NCBI GenBank assembly: GCA_963383645.1
Contig: OY726567.1
Span: forward strand, 70,082,997 to 70,146,996
Length of the DNA: 64,000 nucleotides
Source of the DNA: Muscardinus avellanarius
Taxonomy: Eukaryota; Chordata; Mammalia; Rodentia; Gliridae
Direction of reading: 5' to 3'
Shown here: piece after piece, positions 1 to 10,728 of the stretch
How positions within the stretch are numbered: the first letter of the stretch is position 1
Layout: every line of letters begins with the position of its first letter
Position numbers and translations under genes: made by a program
The notes under the pieces: model-generated
Seen by the model: only the letters and a program-made list of their open reading frames with translations
Told to the model about the DNA's origin: nothing
Database searches by the model: none

Positions 1-30
1 GCTGTGCCTAGCTTCCAGTTTGAAACGATA

Positions 31-255
31 ACTTTTTTTTTTTTTTTTTTTTTTTTGCAGGTCTAGGGATGGAACCCAGGGGCATTCCACCTCCGAGCTA
101 CACCCTCTGCCCTATTTTTAAATTCTGTTTTGGAACAGGGTCTCACTAAGTTGCGGAGAGCCTCACTAAGTAGCTGAGACTGTCCACAAACCGCGATCCT
201 CTAGTCTCAGCCTCCCGAATGCTGGGATTACAAGCGCGCGCCACCACACCCAGCT
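31..255 (-). repeat. SINE B1-dID, full dimer
   Basis: Poly(T), then dID complement (gggatggaacccaggggcat), linker (tggaacagggtctcactaag), then the B1 half ending gccaccacacccagct. Confidence 0.9.
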
Positions 256-627
256 CTGAAATGATAACATTTTGATGTTTGAAGTTGAATAAATAATATG
301 ATTACAATCCATTTCACCCATTTGCTTTCCCGTTGTTTACTGTAGCCACGGAAACATTTTGAGTGGCATATGGATCCTGTGCTATTTCTGCAGGACGATG
401 CCACTGTCAACCACCAGAATTCATCTGCACAGCAAAACCAGCCAGGTGAGGGCCGGGGGTGACATGGGAACCATGTCAGGAAGTCATTAGCCCTACCATC
501 TCCCCTTCCTCAGCCTCGCCACCCTGTGACCCTGAGCAAATTTTGTGGCCTCTTGGGAGTCTCAGCTTCCTCCCAGGGTGACAGCCAGCTCAGAAAGATG
601 CTTTGAGAAATAGTCACATGTTCATTC
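256..627. other. Unique intergenic sequence
   Basis: No repeat or exon recognised. Confidence 0.6.
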
Positions 628-644
628 AAAAGAATGTGCCCTAT

Positions 645-835
645 GCCGGGCGTGGTGGCGCATGCTTGTAATCCCCGCGCTTGGGAGGCGGAGACAGGAG
701 GATCGCGCAGGTTCGAAGCCAGACATGCTGGCGTAAGAGACCCTGTTTCAAAAATATAAAATAGGTCTGGGAGTGTAGCCCGGAGGAAGAAGGGCTTCCA
801 GGAACCCCAGTACCACCAAAAAAAAAAAAAAAAAA
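645..835 (+). repeat. SINE, young 'ggaacccc' subfamily, with perfect TSD
   Basis: Starts gccgggcgtggtggcgca. The right half reads ggtctgggagtgtagcccgg and ends aggaaccccagtaccacc plus poly(A). The 15-bp direct repeats AAAAGAATGTGCCCT at 628-642 and 832-846 mark a recent insertion. Confidence 0.95.
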
Positions 836-1001
836 GAATGTGCCCTGCTCTGGGCTGAGCATCTGGGACATAGCATTCAAGCAAGGCCTTCGTGGAAGGC
901 GCCACAGTAAACTGACAAGCATGTGTGCGCCACTTCATGTGACCCAGAAGGGACCATCGAAGAAGGAGCCAGTCATGAGAAGATCTTGACCAAACACAGG
1001 A

Positions 1002-1092
1002 ACATGATGGTGCATGCCTGTAATCCCAATACTGGGGAGGCTGAGACCGGAGGAGTGCAGATTCAGGGCCAGCCTCAGCAACTTAAATAGAA
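1002..1092 (+). repeat. SINE B1 half, fragment
   Basis: Contains tgcctgtaatcccaatact and a ggccagcctcagcaactta-like end; the dID half is missing. Confidence 0.8.
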
Positions 1093-1893
1093 CCAAGGCT
1101 CCAGGCAGAGATCAAGGACACCACGTGCGAAGGCCCTGGAGCAGGGACCCTCTTTGTATGTTTAAATAGCGGCCAGAATGAGAAGGAGATAGCAGGAGGA
1201 GACTGTGTAGAAGAGGCAGGCAGGGTGCCTGATCACAGAGCTTGCCACCAAAGTAATGAGTGTGGATCTTATTCTAGGGAGGGTGAGGCCATTGGAAGGC
1301 TACCAGGGAAAAATCAGTGGCATCAGGCAGCAATAATCTCGATTTCTGCACACTGAATGTGGGAGGGGATCAACCTGGGTCTGGCTCAGGGTCAGCTGTG
1401 CAGCTGCGTCAGAGCCAGGGCTCGGCTCCCTCCCCATATAGGCCAGGGTTCTGCCACTCCCATGGCAGCTGAGGGCACCCTGGGAACCTTCCAGTAACCC
1501 CCGTGGAAGCCGAAAGCCCCTTTCAGACCTGGCCTTGGAGATCACATCGTGTCTCAGCCCCCAGAATCTTATCAGGCTAAGCCAAGCCAGGCTCACCTGG
1601 ACTCCCGGGGAAGGGACATGAACCCCATCTCCAAACAGAGGAACATTCGTGGAGATTAGATGCAGGAATACAAGGGAAATGAGTTATATGTGTCATGCTC
1701 CATCTGGACCAGAAATGATGGTGGCTTAGACTCAGTGAGGTCCCCGGTGGGAGAAAACAAGAGCTCCTGAGACAAGGCACATGGAAGACTTCCCAGGTCC
1801 CAGCAAGTCACAGATTCCTGACTTCATAGCTCTTGCCAATGGACGTAGTGTAAATAACCCCTCGGGGATCAATTCCAGGCTACCAGCACCCTG
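1093..1893. other. Unique intergenic sequence
   Basis: No recognised gene or repeat over about 800 bp. Open frames here are unremarkable. Confidence 0.6.
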
Positions 1894-1897
1894 ATTC

Positions 1898-2232
1898 TTT
1901 TTTTTTTTTTTTTTTTTTTTTTGGTTGGGGATTGAACCCAGGGGTGTTCTACCTCCAAGCTATATTCCTGAAACCCTTTTTTTTTTCTTTTCTTTTTCTT
2001 TTCTTTTTTTTTTTTTTTTTTTTTTTTTTTGGTGGTACTGGGGGTGGAACCCAGAGGCTTTCTACCTCTGGGCTATACTCCCAGACCTTTTTTATATTTT
2101 ATTTGGAAACAGGGTCTCGCTAAGTTGCTGAAAGCCTCACTAAGTAGCTGAGGCTGGCTTCGAACCCATGCGATCCTCCTGTCTCAGCCTCCCAAGCGCG
2201 GGGATTACAAGCGTGCACCACCACGCCCGGCT
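1898..2232 (-). repeat. SINE cluster: dID fragment plus intermediate-subfamily dimer
   Basis: 1898-1975 is a dID complement. A T/C-rich tail (1976-2030) leads into a full dimer with ggtggaacccagaggctttc and the end ccaccacgcccggct. The 'tctgggagtatag' type right half is intermediate between the older and young subfamilies. Confidence 0.88.
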
Positions 2233-2545
2233 TTATTTTTTATTTTGAAATGGGGTCTCCCTAAGTTGCAGAGGGTAGCCTTGGATCTATGATCCCCCCT
2301 GTCTCAGCCTCCCTAGTACCGGGATTGCCACTATACCTACATTTCCACTCCTCTTCCACCCCCGTGGTATTGGGGATTGAACCTAGAGGCATACTCGAAC
2401 TCTGAGCTATACCCTCACCCTTTTTTATTTTTTTTATTTGGAAACAGGGTCTCACTAAGTTGCTGAGGGTCTCACTACATTGCTGAGGCTGGCCTGGAAC
2501 CTGTGATCCTCCTGTTTTACCTCCCAAGTACTACCATTCCTGGCC
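2233..2545 (-). repeat. Two older SINE copies in tandem
   Basis: A B1-half fragment (2233-2347) is followed by a diverged full dimer (2365-2545). Confidence 0.82.
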
Positions 2546-2552
2546 TACCCCT

Positions 2553-2553
<1 letters not shown>

Positions 2554-2609
<56 letters not shown>
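2554..2609 (+). repeat. (TG)n microsatellite
   Basis: About 28 uninterrupted TG units. Confidence 0.97.
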
Positions 2610-2610
<1 letters not shown>

Positions 2611-2682
2611 GCTGCAGATAAAATTTAGTGCTTGCATGCTAGGCAAGTGCTCTACCTCTGAGATACACACCAGCCTCTGTGT
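2610..2682 (-). repeat. Classical monomeric ID element
   Basis: The complement reads like ggtagagcacttgcctagca, the canonical tRNA-Ala-derived ID core. This differs from the dID halves, which have lost this anticodon-arm sequence. Confidence 0.8.
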
Positions 2683-2689
2683 CTGGCCC

Positions 2690-3149
2690 TTAAGACAGGG
2701 AGAAGAACTCTGAAACCCGGTCAGTCTGCTGTGTGTGGATTCACCAAATCATTTCCTGCTGGTAGCCACCTGGGTCTCACAAGCATATGTCCCCAGTCCT
2801 GTGCCCCAAGAGGAAACAAAGAAAGTACCTTGATCTTTTCTAGAAATAAGGTCATCTCATCCAACACCTGAATTTTTCAGATGAGGAGGTTAAGATCCTG
2901 GCAAGTAGCGTTAGAGAGGGAGGTTCTAACCCATGCCTGGTGCAAGTAGGGGAGCTGCAGAACTGTGTGGGGAGACAGGTGAAGAAACAGCTGCCCAAAG
3001 GCTCCTGCTTAAGGACTGGGCAGCCCCAGAGCCCAACTCCACCACTCCCCGCCTGCCCAGCGGACCTGATTCCTCTTTGCCTGGAGGCCTGGCTAGGGAA
3101 GGCCCCGTTTGCCTTCGGAAAGACATTTTTCAACTGGTAGTAAAGAAGA
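2690..3149. other. Unique intergenic sequence
   Basis: No exon or repeat recognised. Confidence 0.6.
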
Positions 3150-3592
3150 TGAGTCCTGATACACGCCTGTAATCCCACTACTCGGCAAGCTGAGACGAGA
3201 GGATCACAAGTTCAAGACCATCCTCTGCAATGCTGCGAGGCCTTCAGCAACTTAGTGAGACCCTGTTTCAAAATGGAAAGGGCTGCCGGGCGCGGTGGCG
3301 CACGCTTGTAATCCCTGCGCTTGGGAGGCGGAGACAGGAGGATCACGCAGGTTCGAAACCAGCCTCTCTGGCTTAAGAAACCCTGTTTCCAAATGAAAAG
3401 GTTAAAAAATAGGTCTGGGAGTGTAGCCCGGAGGTAGAAGGGCTTCCAGGAACCCCAGTACCACCCCCCCCAAAAAAAAAGAAAGAAAAGGAAAGGGCTG
3501 AGGGTGTAGCTCGGAGACTCAATCCCCAGTACTGCCAAAGAAATCCCTGGGTTCAATCCCCAGTACCACAAAAAAAAAAAAAAAAAAAAAAG
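3150..3592 (+). repeat. Older SINE interrupted by a younger SINE
   Basis: The older dimer is split into 3150-3284 and 3490-3592. Inserted between is a young-subfamily SINE (3285-3489) starting gccgggcgcggtggcgca. The target-site duplication GGAAAGGGCT is at 3275-3284 and 3490-3499. Confidence 0.92.
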
Positions 3593-3945
3593 ATCCAGAG
3601 ACCACTTTTTCATTATCATTTGGCGTCACAGAGCAAAGCAGGGTGGGAGTGGGAAGGTAATGCCCAGCCCGCAGCCTCCTCCCCAACATGATAGCAAGCC
3701 CTCTTACTCCAGGGCTTCAGGCTCGGGGCCCAGTTGCTCACACTGGGTTAGATTACAGGGATGTAGTCGGCACCTGTCCCAACCATTGTGCTGGGCACTG
3801 GTCTCTCCTGGCTGCTGGAATCCAGAGCCCACTCTGGACCTCCTTCCCTGGGTGCTACCTCAGGCCTCTGTCCTTGGGTGGAGGAGCCCCAGGTCCCCGT
3901 GTATAATCAGAGATACTTTTGTATTTTGATGAGTTCCTGGAAATT
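3593..3945. other. Unique intergenic sequence
   Basis: No feature recognised. Confidence 0.6.
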
Positions 3946-3948
3946 GAT

Positions 3949-4164
3949 TTTTTTTTTTGGGGGGGGGGGACTAGGGATGGAACCCAGGGGCATTCCACCT
4001 CTGAGCTACACCCCCAGCTCTATTTTTTATTCTTTATTTGGAAACAGGGTCTCACCGAGTTGCAAACGGCCTCACTAAGTACTTGTGGCTGTCTGTAAAC
4101 CCCAGTCCTCCTGTCTTAGCCTTCCAAATGCTGGGATTACAAGTGTGCACCACCACACCCAGCT
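3949..4164 (-). repeat. SINE B1-dID, full dimer
   Basis: T/G run, dID complement with ggatggaacccaggggcat, B1 half ending caccaccacacccagct. Confidence 0.9.
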
Positions 4165-4740
4165 TGAGTTCCTGGGAATTGAATCTGGGGACACACTAAA
4201 TTAAACTACATCCCAACCCTTTTTTTTTTTTTTTTTTTTTTGGTACTGGGTATTGAACCCTTGGGCACCCGTTCTACCTATGAGCTATGCATCCAGCCTT
4301 TTTTATTTATTTACTTTTTTTTTTTTTGAGGTACTAGGGATAGAACCCAGGTATATTCTACCTCTGAGCTACACCCCCCCAGTCCTTTTTTTAAATTATT
4401 ATTTGAGGTACTAAGAATTGAACTCAGGGGAATTTTACCTCTGGGCTACACCCCCAGCCCTATTTTTTTATTCTTTATTTTGAAACAGAGTCTCACTGAG
4501 TTGCAAAGGGCCTCACTAAGCAGCTGAGGCTGTCCTCAAACCGCGATCCTCCTTTCTCAGTCTCTCAAATGCTAGGATTACAAGTATGTGCCACCATGCC
4601 TGGCTGTGTTGTTTTGAAGACAGGGTCTTGGTAGGTTGCAGAGAGTCTCACTACATTGCTGAGGCTGAGCTCAAACATGCGATTCTCCTGTGTCAGCCTG
4701 CCAAGGTCTGGGATTACAGGCGTGTATCACCATGCCTGGG
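4165..4740 (-). repeat. Cluster of SINE fragments and one full dimer
   Basis: Three dID fragments (about 4165-4219, 4219-4302, 4308-4384), a full dimer (4385-4604) and a diverged B1 half (4605-4740). Confidence 0.82.
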
Positions 4741-5205
4741 TACCGCCAGGTTTTGACAGGGCTTACTCCAGACGAAGGTGTGGGTGTCCCCAGGGAAGGC
4801 CTAGGAGCCAGGCTGGGCCCTTGGGCCCCTGTGACAGCTGAAACACACAGGCTAGCTGCCATGACCTCTGCCAAAAGAGGACAATGAAATTCCTCCAGCC
4901 TCTGGAGACACGGCCCTGACCAACTGGAAAAACCTCTGGAGTCAGGAGGCCAGCAGCTACCCTGAGCAGACGTGCCCGTCGGACAGAACGTCCGTCCGCA
5001 GTAGGCAGAGGAAACAGGGCAGCCTGAGGAGGCCTGGCTGGGGGGACTGGGAAGGAGGGGGTGGGGATGGGGGGAAGAGGAGAAGTCGCAGTCATAGGAG
5101 GTCCTCAGAGTGGGGTAGCTATCACTCAGGACCCCAGAAAAGGCTCTGCCGTGGAGGAGGGACATCACAAACCATGGAAAAGGTCTTCATAAAGTGTCAC
5201 TCATG
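4741..5205. other. Unique intergenic sequence
   Basis: GC-rich, with no recognised exon. Confidence 0.55.
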
Positions 5206-5660
5206 GGCTGCCCGTGGGGGGAATGCTTGTAATCCCAGTACTTGGGAGGCTGAGACAGGAGGATCACAGGTTTGCAGCCAGCCTCAGCTACTTAGTGAGA
5301 CCCTCTGCAACTCAGTGAGACTCTGTTTCAAAATAAAATAAGGCTTCCGGGCGTGGTGGCACACGCTTGTAATCCCCGCACTTGGGAGGCTGAGACAGGA
5401 GGATCGCGCAGGTTCGAAGCCAGGTTCAAAGCCAGCCTCAGCTACTTAGTGAGGCTCTCAGCAACTTAGTGAGACCTGTTTCCAAATAAAATATAAAATG
5501 CCATCTGGGAGTATAGACCGGAGGTAGAAAGCCTCTGGGTTCCACCCCCAGTACCACCCAAAAAATAAAATAAAATAAAATAAAATAAAATAAAATAAAA
5601 TAAGGCTAAGGATATAACTCAGAGATAGAATGCCCCTGGATTCCATCCCCAGTAACATAT
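5206..5660 (+). repeat. Older SINE interrupted by an intermediate-subfamily SINE
   Basis: The older element lies at 5206-5345 and 5604-5660. The insert (5346-5591) begins tccgggcgtggtggca and its tail has become (AAAAT)n. The apparent TSD AAAATAAAATAAGGCT is at 5330-5345 and 5592-5607, although the tail repeat makes its length uncertain. Confidence 0.85.
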
Positions 5661-5671
5661 ACATGCATGGG

Positions 5672-5674
<3 letters not shown>

Positions 5675-5720
<46 letters not shown>
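5675..5720 (+). repeat. (CA)n microsatellite
   Basis: About 23 CA units, then a short GA run. Confidence 0.95.
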
Positions 5721-5726
<6 letters not shown>

Positions 5727-5784
5727 AGAGAGAGGTACAAATGGCCCTTTAACCCTAAACACATTCAGATAGAAGAAGAAATTA

Positions 5785-6149
5785 GGTTGTTCTTGGGAGA
5801 CTGAGACAGGAGGATCCTAGATAGGTCTGAGGTCAGTGCACAATAATTTAGTGAGACCCTGTCTCAATTTTTTTTGTGTGTGTGTGGTACTGGGAATTGA
5901 ATCCAGGGGCATTTTACCTCCAAGCTACACCCCAGCCTGATTTTTTTTATTCTTTATTTTGAAACAGGGTCTCACTAAGTTGTGGAGGGCCTCACTAAGT
6001 AACTGAGGCTGGCTGTGAACCTGTGATCCTCCTGTCTCAGCCTCCCAAATGCTGGATTACAAGTGTGTGCAAAATTTAAAAAATAAAATGAGAAGATCTG
6101 GGGGCGTAGCTCAGTTGTCAAGCACACCAAGATTCAACCAGTCCCCAGC

Positions 6150-6150
<1 letters not shown>
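5785..6150. repeat. Plus-strand SINE split by a minus-strand SINE
   Basis: Plus-strand B1 half at 5785-5866, inverted full dimer at 5867-6070, then the plus-strand dID remainder at 6078-6150. The halves fit as one interrupted copy. Confidence 0.75.

Positions 6151-6193
<43 letters not shown>
6150..6193 (+). repeat. (CA)n microsatellite
   Basis: About 21 CA units grown from a SINE tail. Confidence 0.95.
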
Positions 6194-6195
<2 letters not shown>

Positions 6196-6200
6196 AAGAA

Positions 6201-6385
6201 AGCTAGGTGTGGTGGCACACACCTGTAATGCCATCACTTGGGAGGCTGAGTCAGAACAATTGGCAGGTCAGAGGTCAGGTAGTAGTAACTTAGCAATACC
6301 CTGTTTTGAAATAAAAAATAAAATAGTGTCGGAGTATAACTCAGTAGTAGACCATCCCTGGGTTCAATCTCCTGTACCATAATAA
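6201..6385 (+). repeat. SINE B1-dID, full dimer, diverged
   Basis: Starts ctaggtgtggtggcacaca and ends with a ggttcaatctcctgtacc-like dID terminus. Confidence 0.85.
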
Positions 6386-6439
6386 ATAAATGAATGTATG
6401 AATGAATTTTAACTTGTTAAAAAATATATATAGGCCAGA

Positions 6440-6627
6440 TGCCGGGCGTGGTGGCACATGCTTGTAATCTTCACGCTTGGGAGGCAGAGACAGGAAGATC
6501 CCGCAGGTTCGAAGCCAGCCTTGCTGGGTTAAGAGACCCTGTTTCCAAATAAAAAATATATTTATAAAAAATAGGTCTGGGAGTGTAGCCTGGAGATAGA
6601 AGGGTTTCCAGGAGCCCCAGTACCACA
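6440..6627 (+). repeat. SINE, young subfamily
   Basis: gccgggcgtggtggcacatg start; right half ggtctgggagtgtagcctgg; the tail runs into (GATA)n at 6630-6669. Confidence 0.9.
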
Positions 6628-6672
6628 AAAATAGATAGATAGATGATAGATAGATAGATAGATAGATAGGCA

Positions 6673-6877
6673 GGCCAGGTGTGGTGGCGCACACTTGTAA
6701 TCCCAGCATTTGGGAGGCTGAAACAGGAGGATTGCGGTTCGAGGACAGCCTCAGCTACTACTTTGTGAGGCCCTTTGCAACTCAGTGAGACGCTAATTCC
6801 AAATAAAGAATAAAAAATAGGACTGGGGATGTAGCTCAGAGGTAGAATGCCCCTGGGTTCCATCCCCAGTATCACAA
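6673..6877 (+). repeat. SINE B1-dID, full dimer
   Basis: gccaggtgtggtggcgcaca start; dID half with gtagctcagaggtagaatgc. Confidence 0.92.
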
Positions 6878-6980
6878 TATATATATTATATAGTCTGTAT
6901 ATATAGTAATATACATATTACTGTATATATAGTATATACATATTACTATATATACATATAGTAATATATATAGTCTGTAT
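6878..6980. repeat. AT-rich imperfect palindromic repeat
   Basis: Tandem and inverted tatatagtaatatacatatt-like units after a SINE tail; able to fold as hairpins. Confidence 0.75.
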
Positions 6981-7383
6981 AAAATCAGAATTGCACAAGG
7001 CATTTCCTTCTACAAATTCACCTCAGTCCAGCCCTAGGGATGATTCAGGCAAACCCACATAGAGAGACATGTTTGGACGTCAGGCTCCACCCTCATGGAG
7101 ACAGACACGTGGGGGGGCTGTTCTAGACTAAAGGAGATTGAAGAGGCACATAGCTCAATACTGTGCCTGCCCCCCAAGGCCCACACTCCACAGTAGGCAG
7201 CTGGCAGCCACCTGGACCCCGGAGAAGCATTGGGTTGTACCGAGACTGAGCCCTGAATGCATTCGTTGTGCTACAGTGATGCATCCCCTTGGGGGATGCC
7301 GGGGACATGGGAGGAGGGTCCTGAGGGCTGCAGCTTCTGTGCAAGTGGTTTGGAGGGGAGTATGGGTGATGCATGAATGGATT
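6981..7383. other. Unique intergenic sequence
   Basis: No recognised feature. Confidence 0.6.
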
Positions 7384-7401
7384 AGATAGATGATAGATAG
7401 G

Positions 7402-7452
<51 letters not shown>
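7384..7452 (+). repeat. (GATA)n microsatellite
   Basis: About 16 GATA units with minor interruptions. Confidence 0.95.
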
Positions 7453-7509
7453 AGAGTAGAGAGAGGTAGACATAGAGATAGATTGACATAAAGATCAGTA
7501 GATCTATTA

Positions 7510-7918
7510 GTTTGCTTTTTTTAAATCAGTATGACCAATATACTCACCAATAACAATTTAGAGAAGGAAAGGTCTATTTTGGGTTGTGCTTTCAAAGAAT
7601 AGTCCATAGTTGGCCAGCTCCAAGGCTGAAACATCATGGCAGCGAGGTGTGGCAGAGGAAAGATGATCAGGAAGCAGAGAAAACAAGAGGGAGATATCGC
7701 TCCCGGGGCCACACCCCCAGGGACCCACGTCCTCCAGCCGAACCCCACCTGCCCACAGTTACCACCCAGCAAGTCCACTCAAATTAGTAATCCATCAATG
7801 GCTTTATCCACTGTTGAGGTTGAAGCTCTGACTCGATTGTTTCACCTCCGAACATTTTTGTATTGCCAACCACATGAGCTTTTCTGGGGGACATTCCATC
7901 GTCAGACCATAACAGTAG
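7510..7918 (+). repeat. Ancient interspersed repeat (family not named), source of inverted copy
   Basis: Not SINE-like. It runs from a tagagaaggaaaggtctatt segment to an ending like acatgagcttttctggggga. This layout resembles an old mammalian interspersed element I cannot name with certainty. Positions 7592-7739 reappear inverted at 8127-8275. Confidence 0.5.
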
Positions 7919-7950
7919 GCCTAGCGATGGGTAGAAATAAAGGTGGATAG

Positions 7951-8325
7951 CTGGCCGTGGTGGCACATGTTTGTAATTCCAGCACTTGGGAGTCTGAGAC
8001 AAGAGGATCCGGGTTCGAGACCAGCCTCAGCTACTTAGTGAGGCCCTCCGCAGCTTAGTGAGACCCTGTTTCAAAATAAAGAATAAAATTGGCTGGGGAT
8101 GTAGCTCAGAGGTTGGCTCAGGGTGTGGCTGGAGGACGTGGGTCCCTGGGGGTGTGGCCCCGGGAGCGATATCTCCCTCTTGTTTTCTCTGCTTCCTGAT
8201 CATCTTTCCTCTGCCACACCTTGCTGCCATGATGTTTCAGCCTTGGAGCTGGCCAACTATGGACTATTCTCTGAAAACATGCCCCTGAGTTCAATCTTCA
8301 GTACTACAAAAAAGAAAAAAAATTA
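7951..8325 (+). repeat. SINE B1-dID interrupted by an inverted templated insertion
   Basis: The B1 half and linker run 7951-8100 and the dID begins gctggggatgtagctcagag. It is broken at about 8113 and resumes at gcccctgagttcaatc (8281). The intervening 165 bp is an inverted copy of the 7592-7739 segment. Confidence 0.9.
8127..8278 (-). repeat. Inverted copy of 7592-7739 inside the SINE
   Basis: The reverse complement of 8127-8275 matches 7592-7739 with about three mismatches and no long gaps. The arms are separated by about 390 bp. Confidence 0.93.
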
Positions 8326-8345
8326 AATAAAGATGGATAGACAGA

Positions 8346-8535
8346 GCTGGGCTTGGTAGCACATGATTGTTTATAAAAAAAAAAAAAAGACAGAGACACA
8401 GAGACCTACAGATGGACATAGAGGAGAGGTGAATACACAGGACAATGTAGATATGGGTAGACTGATAGATTATAGATTGCTAAACAGATATAGAGAATAT
8501 GGTATTCATAGAGATAGAGGATACATACATAAGTG
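8346..8535 (+). repeat. SINE 5' fragment plus degenerate GATA-rich tract
   Basis: ctgggcttggtagcacatga followed by poly(A) (8346-8388), then imperfect GATA/GACA repeats to about 8535. Confidence 0.65.
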
Positions 8536-8625
8536 ATAGCCTAGGGCTGGCTGGTAAATTGAAGTCAAGGCTTCACTATTCTTTATTGTACTGTCCTTAC
8601 ATTTTTGCATAATTAAAATTTTTCA

Positions 8626-8842
8626 CCAGGCGTGGTGCTGCACGCTTGTAATCCCAGCATTTGTGTGGCTGAGACAGGAGGATCGCGGTTCACAGACGGC
8701 CTCAGTTACTATTTAGTGAGGCCCTTTGCAATTCAGTGAGACCCTGTATCAAAATAAAAGAATAAAAAATGGGGCTGGGGGTGTAGCTCAGAGGTAGAAT
8801 GCCCCTGGGTTCTATCCCCAGTACTATAAAAAAATTTTTTTT
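8626..8842 (+). repeat. SINE B1-dID, full dimer
   Basis: ccaggcgtggtgctgcacgc start; dID half gtagctcagaggtagaatgc. Confidence 0.92.
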
Positions 8843-8864
8843 CCAAGGTAAAAAGTAGTGCCAA

Positions 8865-9216
8865 GCTGGACACAGTAGTGCACGCCTCAGAACTTGGGAG
8901 GCGGACATAGGAGGATCACAGGTTTGAGGCCAGCCTCATCTAGATAAGAAGAAATCTCAACAACTTGACAAGACCCAGTTCCAAAAAAATAAAAAGGGCT
9001 GGGGTGGCCAGGCATGGTGGCACACACTTGTAATCCCAGTACTTGGGAGGCTGAGACTGGAAGATCACAAGTTTGCGATCAGCCTCAGCTATTTAGTGAG
9101 GCCCTCCACAATTTAGTAAGACCCTGTTTCAAAATAAAGAATAAAAAATAGGGTTGAGGGTGTAGCTAGAAGGTAGAATGCTCCCGGGTACAATCCTCAA
9201 AAAAAAAAAAAAAAAA
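8865..9216 (+). repeat. SINE B1 half followed by a full dimer
   Basis: Diverged copy at 8865-9004 lacking most of the dID half, then a full older-type dimer at 9007-9216 ending in poly(A). Confidence 0.88.
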
Positions 9217-9235
9217 AGCGTTGATTAAATGCTGA

Positions 9236-9640
9236 TTCCTAGTCACCCATGGTGGTACATGCCTGTAATCCCAGTACTCGAGATGAGAGAATTGCAGGTT
9301 TGAGGCCAGCCTTGGCAATTTAGCAAGGTCCTTCAGCAACTTAGTGACATCCTGTTTCAAAATTCAAAAGATAGCTGGGCATCATGGCGCACGCTTGTAA
9401 TCCCCACGCTTGGGAGGCGGAGACAGGAGGATCGTGCAGGTTCGAAGCCAGCTGCGCTGGTTTACGAGACCCTGTTTCCAAATAAAAATGTAAAAAGAGG
9501 TCTGGGAGTGTAGCCCGGAGGTAGAAGGGTTCCATCCCCAGTACACCAAAACAAACAAACAAAAAATTCAAAAGATAAATAAAGCTAAGGGTGTCGCTTG
9601 GAGGTAGAATGCCTCTGGGTTCAATTCCCAGCACTCTAAC
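9236..9640 (+). repeat. Older SINE interrupted by a young SINE with TSD
   Basis: The older copy occupies 9236-9373 and 9578-9640. The young-subfamily insert (9374-9562) is flanked by AAAATTCAAAAGATA at 9359-9373 and 9563-9577. Confidence 0.93.
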
Positions 9641-9687
9641 AAGGAAAACGACAGTGTGCGCTTGACAGCTAAGAAATGAAATGCAGC

Positions 9688-10085
9688 CGGGCGTGGTGGG
9701 CGCATGCCTGTACTCCCAGCATTTGGGAGGCTGAGACCCGGGGATCGCGGTTTGCAGACGGCCTCAGCTGCTTAGCAAGGCACCTGGCAACTCAGTGAGA
9801 CCCTGTTTTAGAAATGAAAAGACTAAGGCTGGGCGCGGTGACGCACGCTTGTAATCCCCGCACTTGGGAGGCGGAGTCAGGAGGATTGTGCAGGTTGGAA
9901 GTCAGCCGCGCTGGCTTAAGAGACCCTGCTTTCAAATAAAAAATATAAAGCAGGCCTGGGAGTGTAGCCCGAAAAAAAAAAGAAAGACTAAAAAAAAAGG
10001 GGGGGGGAGGGATGCTGGGGGGTGTAGATCGGAGGTATAATGAATGCCCTTGGGTTTTATTCCCAGTACCGCAAAAAAAAAGAAA
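9688..10085 (+). repeat. Older SINE interrupted by a 3'-shortened young SINE
   Basis: The older copy occupies 9688-9827 and about 9988-10085. The insert (9828-9975) stops within its dID half at gtagcccg, followed by A-rich sequence and an imperfect repeat of gaaaagactaa. Confidence 0.85.
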
Positions 10086-10204
10086 GAAAGAAAGAAAAAA
10101 GGAAATGAAAGCCATGTAGTAAACATTAAAAAGCCTAAGCTAACAGAACTCTTCAGGTATGTGCTAGCATTACATTTCCAGTGGTCCTGGGTACTTTTTT
10201 TAAT

Positions 10205-10412
10205 CTGCATGTGTCGGCACATGCTTGTAATCCCAGTACTTGGGGAGGCTGAGACAGGAGGATCGCAGGCTCACAGCCAGCCTCAGCTACTTAGTGAGAC
10301 CCTGTTTCACAATAAAGAAAGAAAACATGGCTGGGCATGTAGCCCGGAGGTAGAATGCCCTGAGTTCAATCCCCAGTACCGCAAATAAATAAACAAACAA
10401 ACAAATAAATAA
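10205..10412 (+). repeat. SINE B1-dID with (AAAC/AAAT)n tail
   Basis: 5'-shortened B1 half, then dID with gcccggaggtagaatgccct and a compound tail. Confidence 0.88.
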
Positions 10413-10471
10413 ACCACATTTGTCTGTCAGGTTTATGTTCATGTTCTATCATCAGAAAATGAAGACTGGAG

Positions 10472-10640
10472 CCGGGCATGGTGGCACACGCTTGTAATTC
10501 CCGCGCTTGGGAGGCAGAGACAGGAGGATCGCACAAGTTCAAAGCCGGCCACGCTGGTGTAAGAGACCCTGTTTCCAAATAAAAATATAAAAATAGGTCT
10601 GGGAGTGTAGCCCACCCCAGTACCACGAAAGAAAGAAAGG

Positions 10641-10673
<33 letters not shown>

Positions 10674-10728
10674 GGAGGGAGGGAGGGAGGGAGGGAGGGA
10701 GGGAGGAAGGAGGGAGGGAGGGAAGACT
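10472..10728 (+). repeat. Young SINE with internal deletion and expanded purine tail
   Basis: gccgggcatggtggcacacg start. The dID half jumps from gtagccc directly to accccagtaccac. The tail is (GAAA)n then (GAGG)n (10626-10728), all purine. Confidence 0.9.

Noticed and set aside
3212..3619. Recurrent predicted peptides such as LETGSLTPA, SWKPFYLRATLPDLF, CATTPG
   Set aside because: These are translations of antisense SINE copies and recur at dozens of sites in this window.
6824..6877. tRNA-like sequences (gtagctcagaggtagaatgc ... ggttccatccccag)
   Set aside because: These are the dID halves of SINEs. The anticodon arm is lost and the copies are dispersed, so they are not tRNA genes.
7384..7452. 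Regularly spaced short repeats considered as a CRISPR-like array
   Set aside because: They are simple GATA microsatellite units with no spacers, in a mammalian genome.
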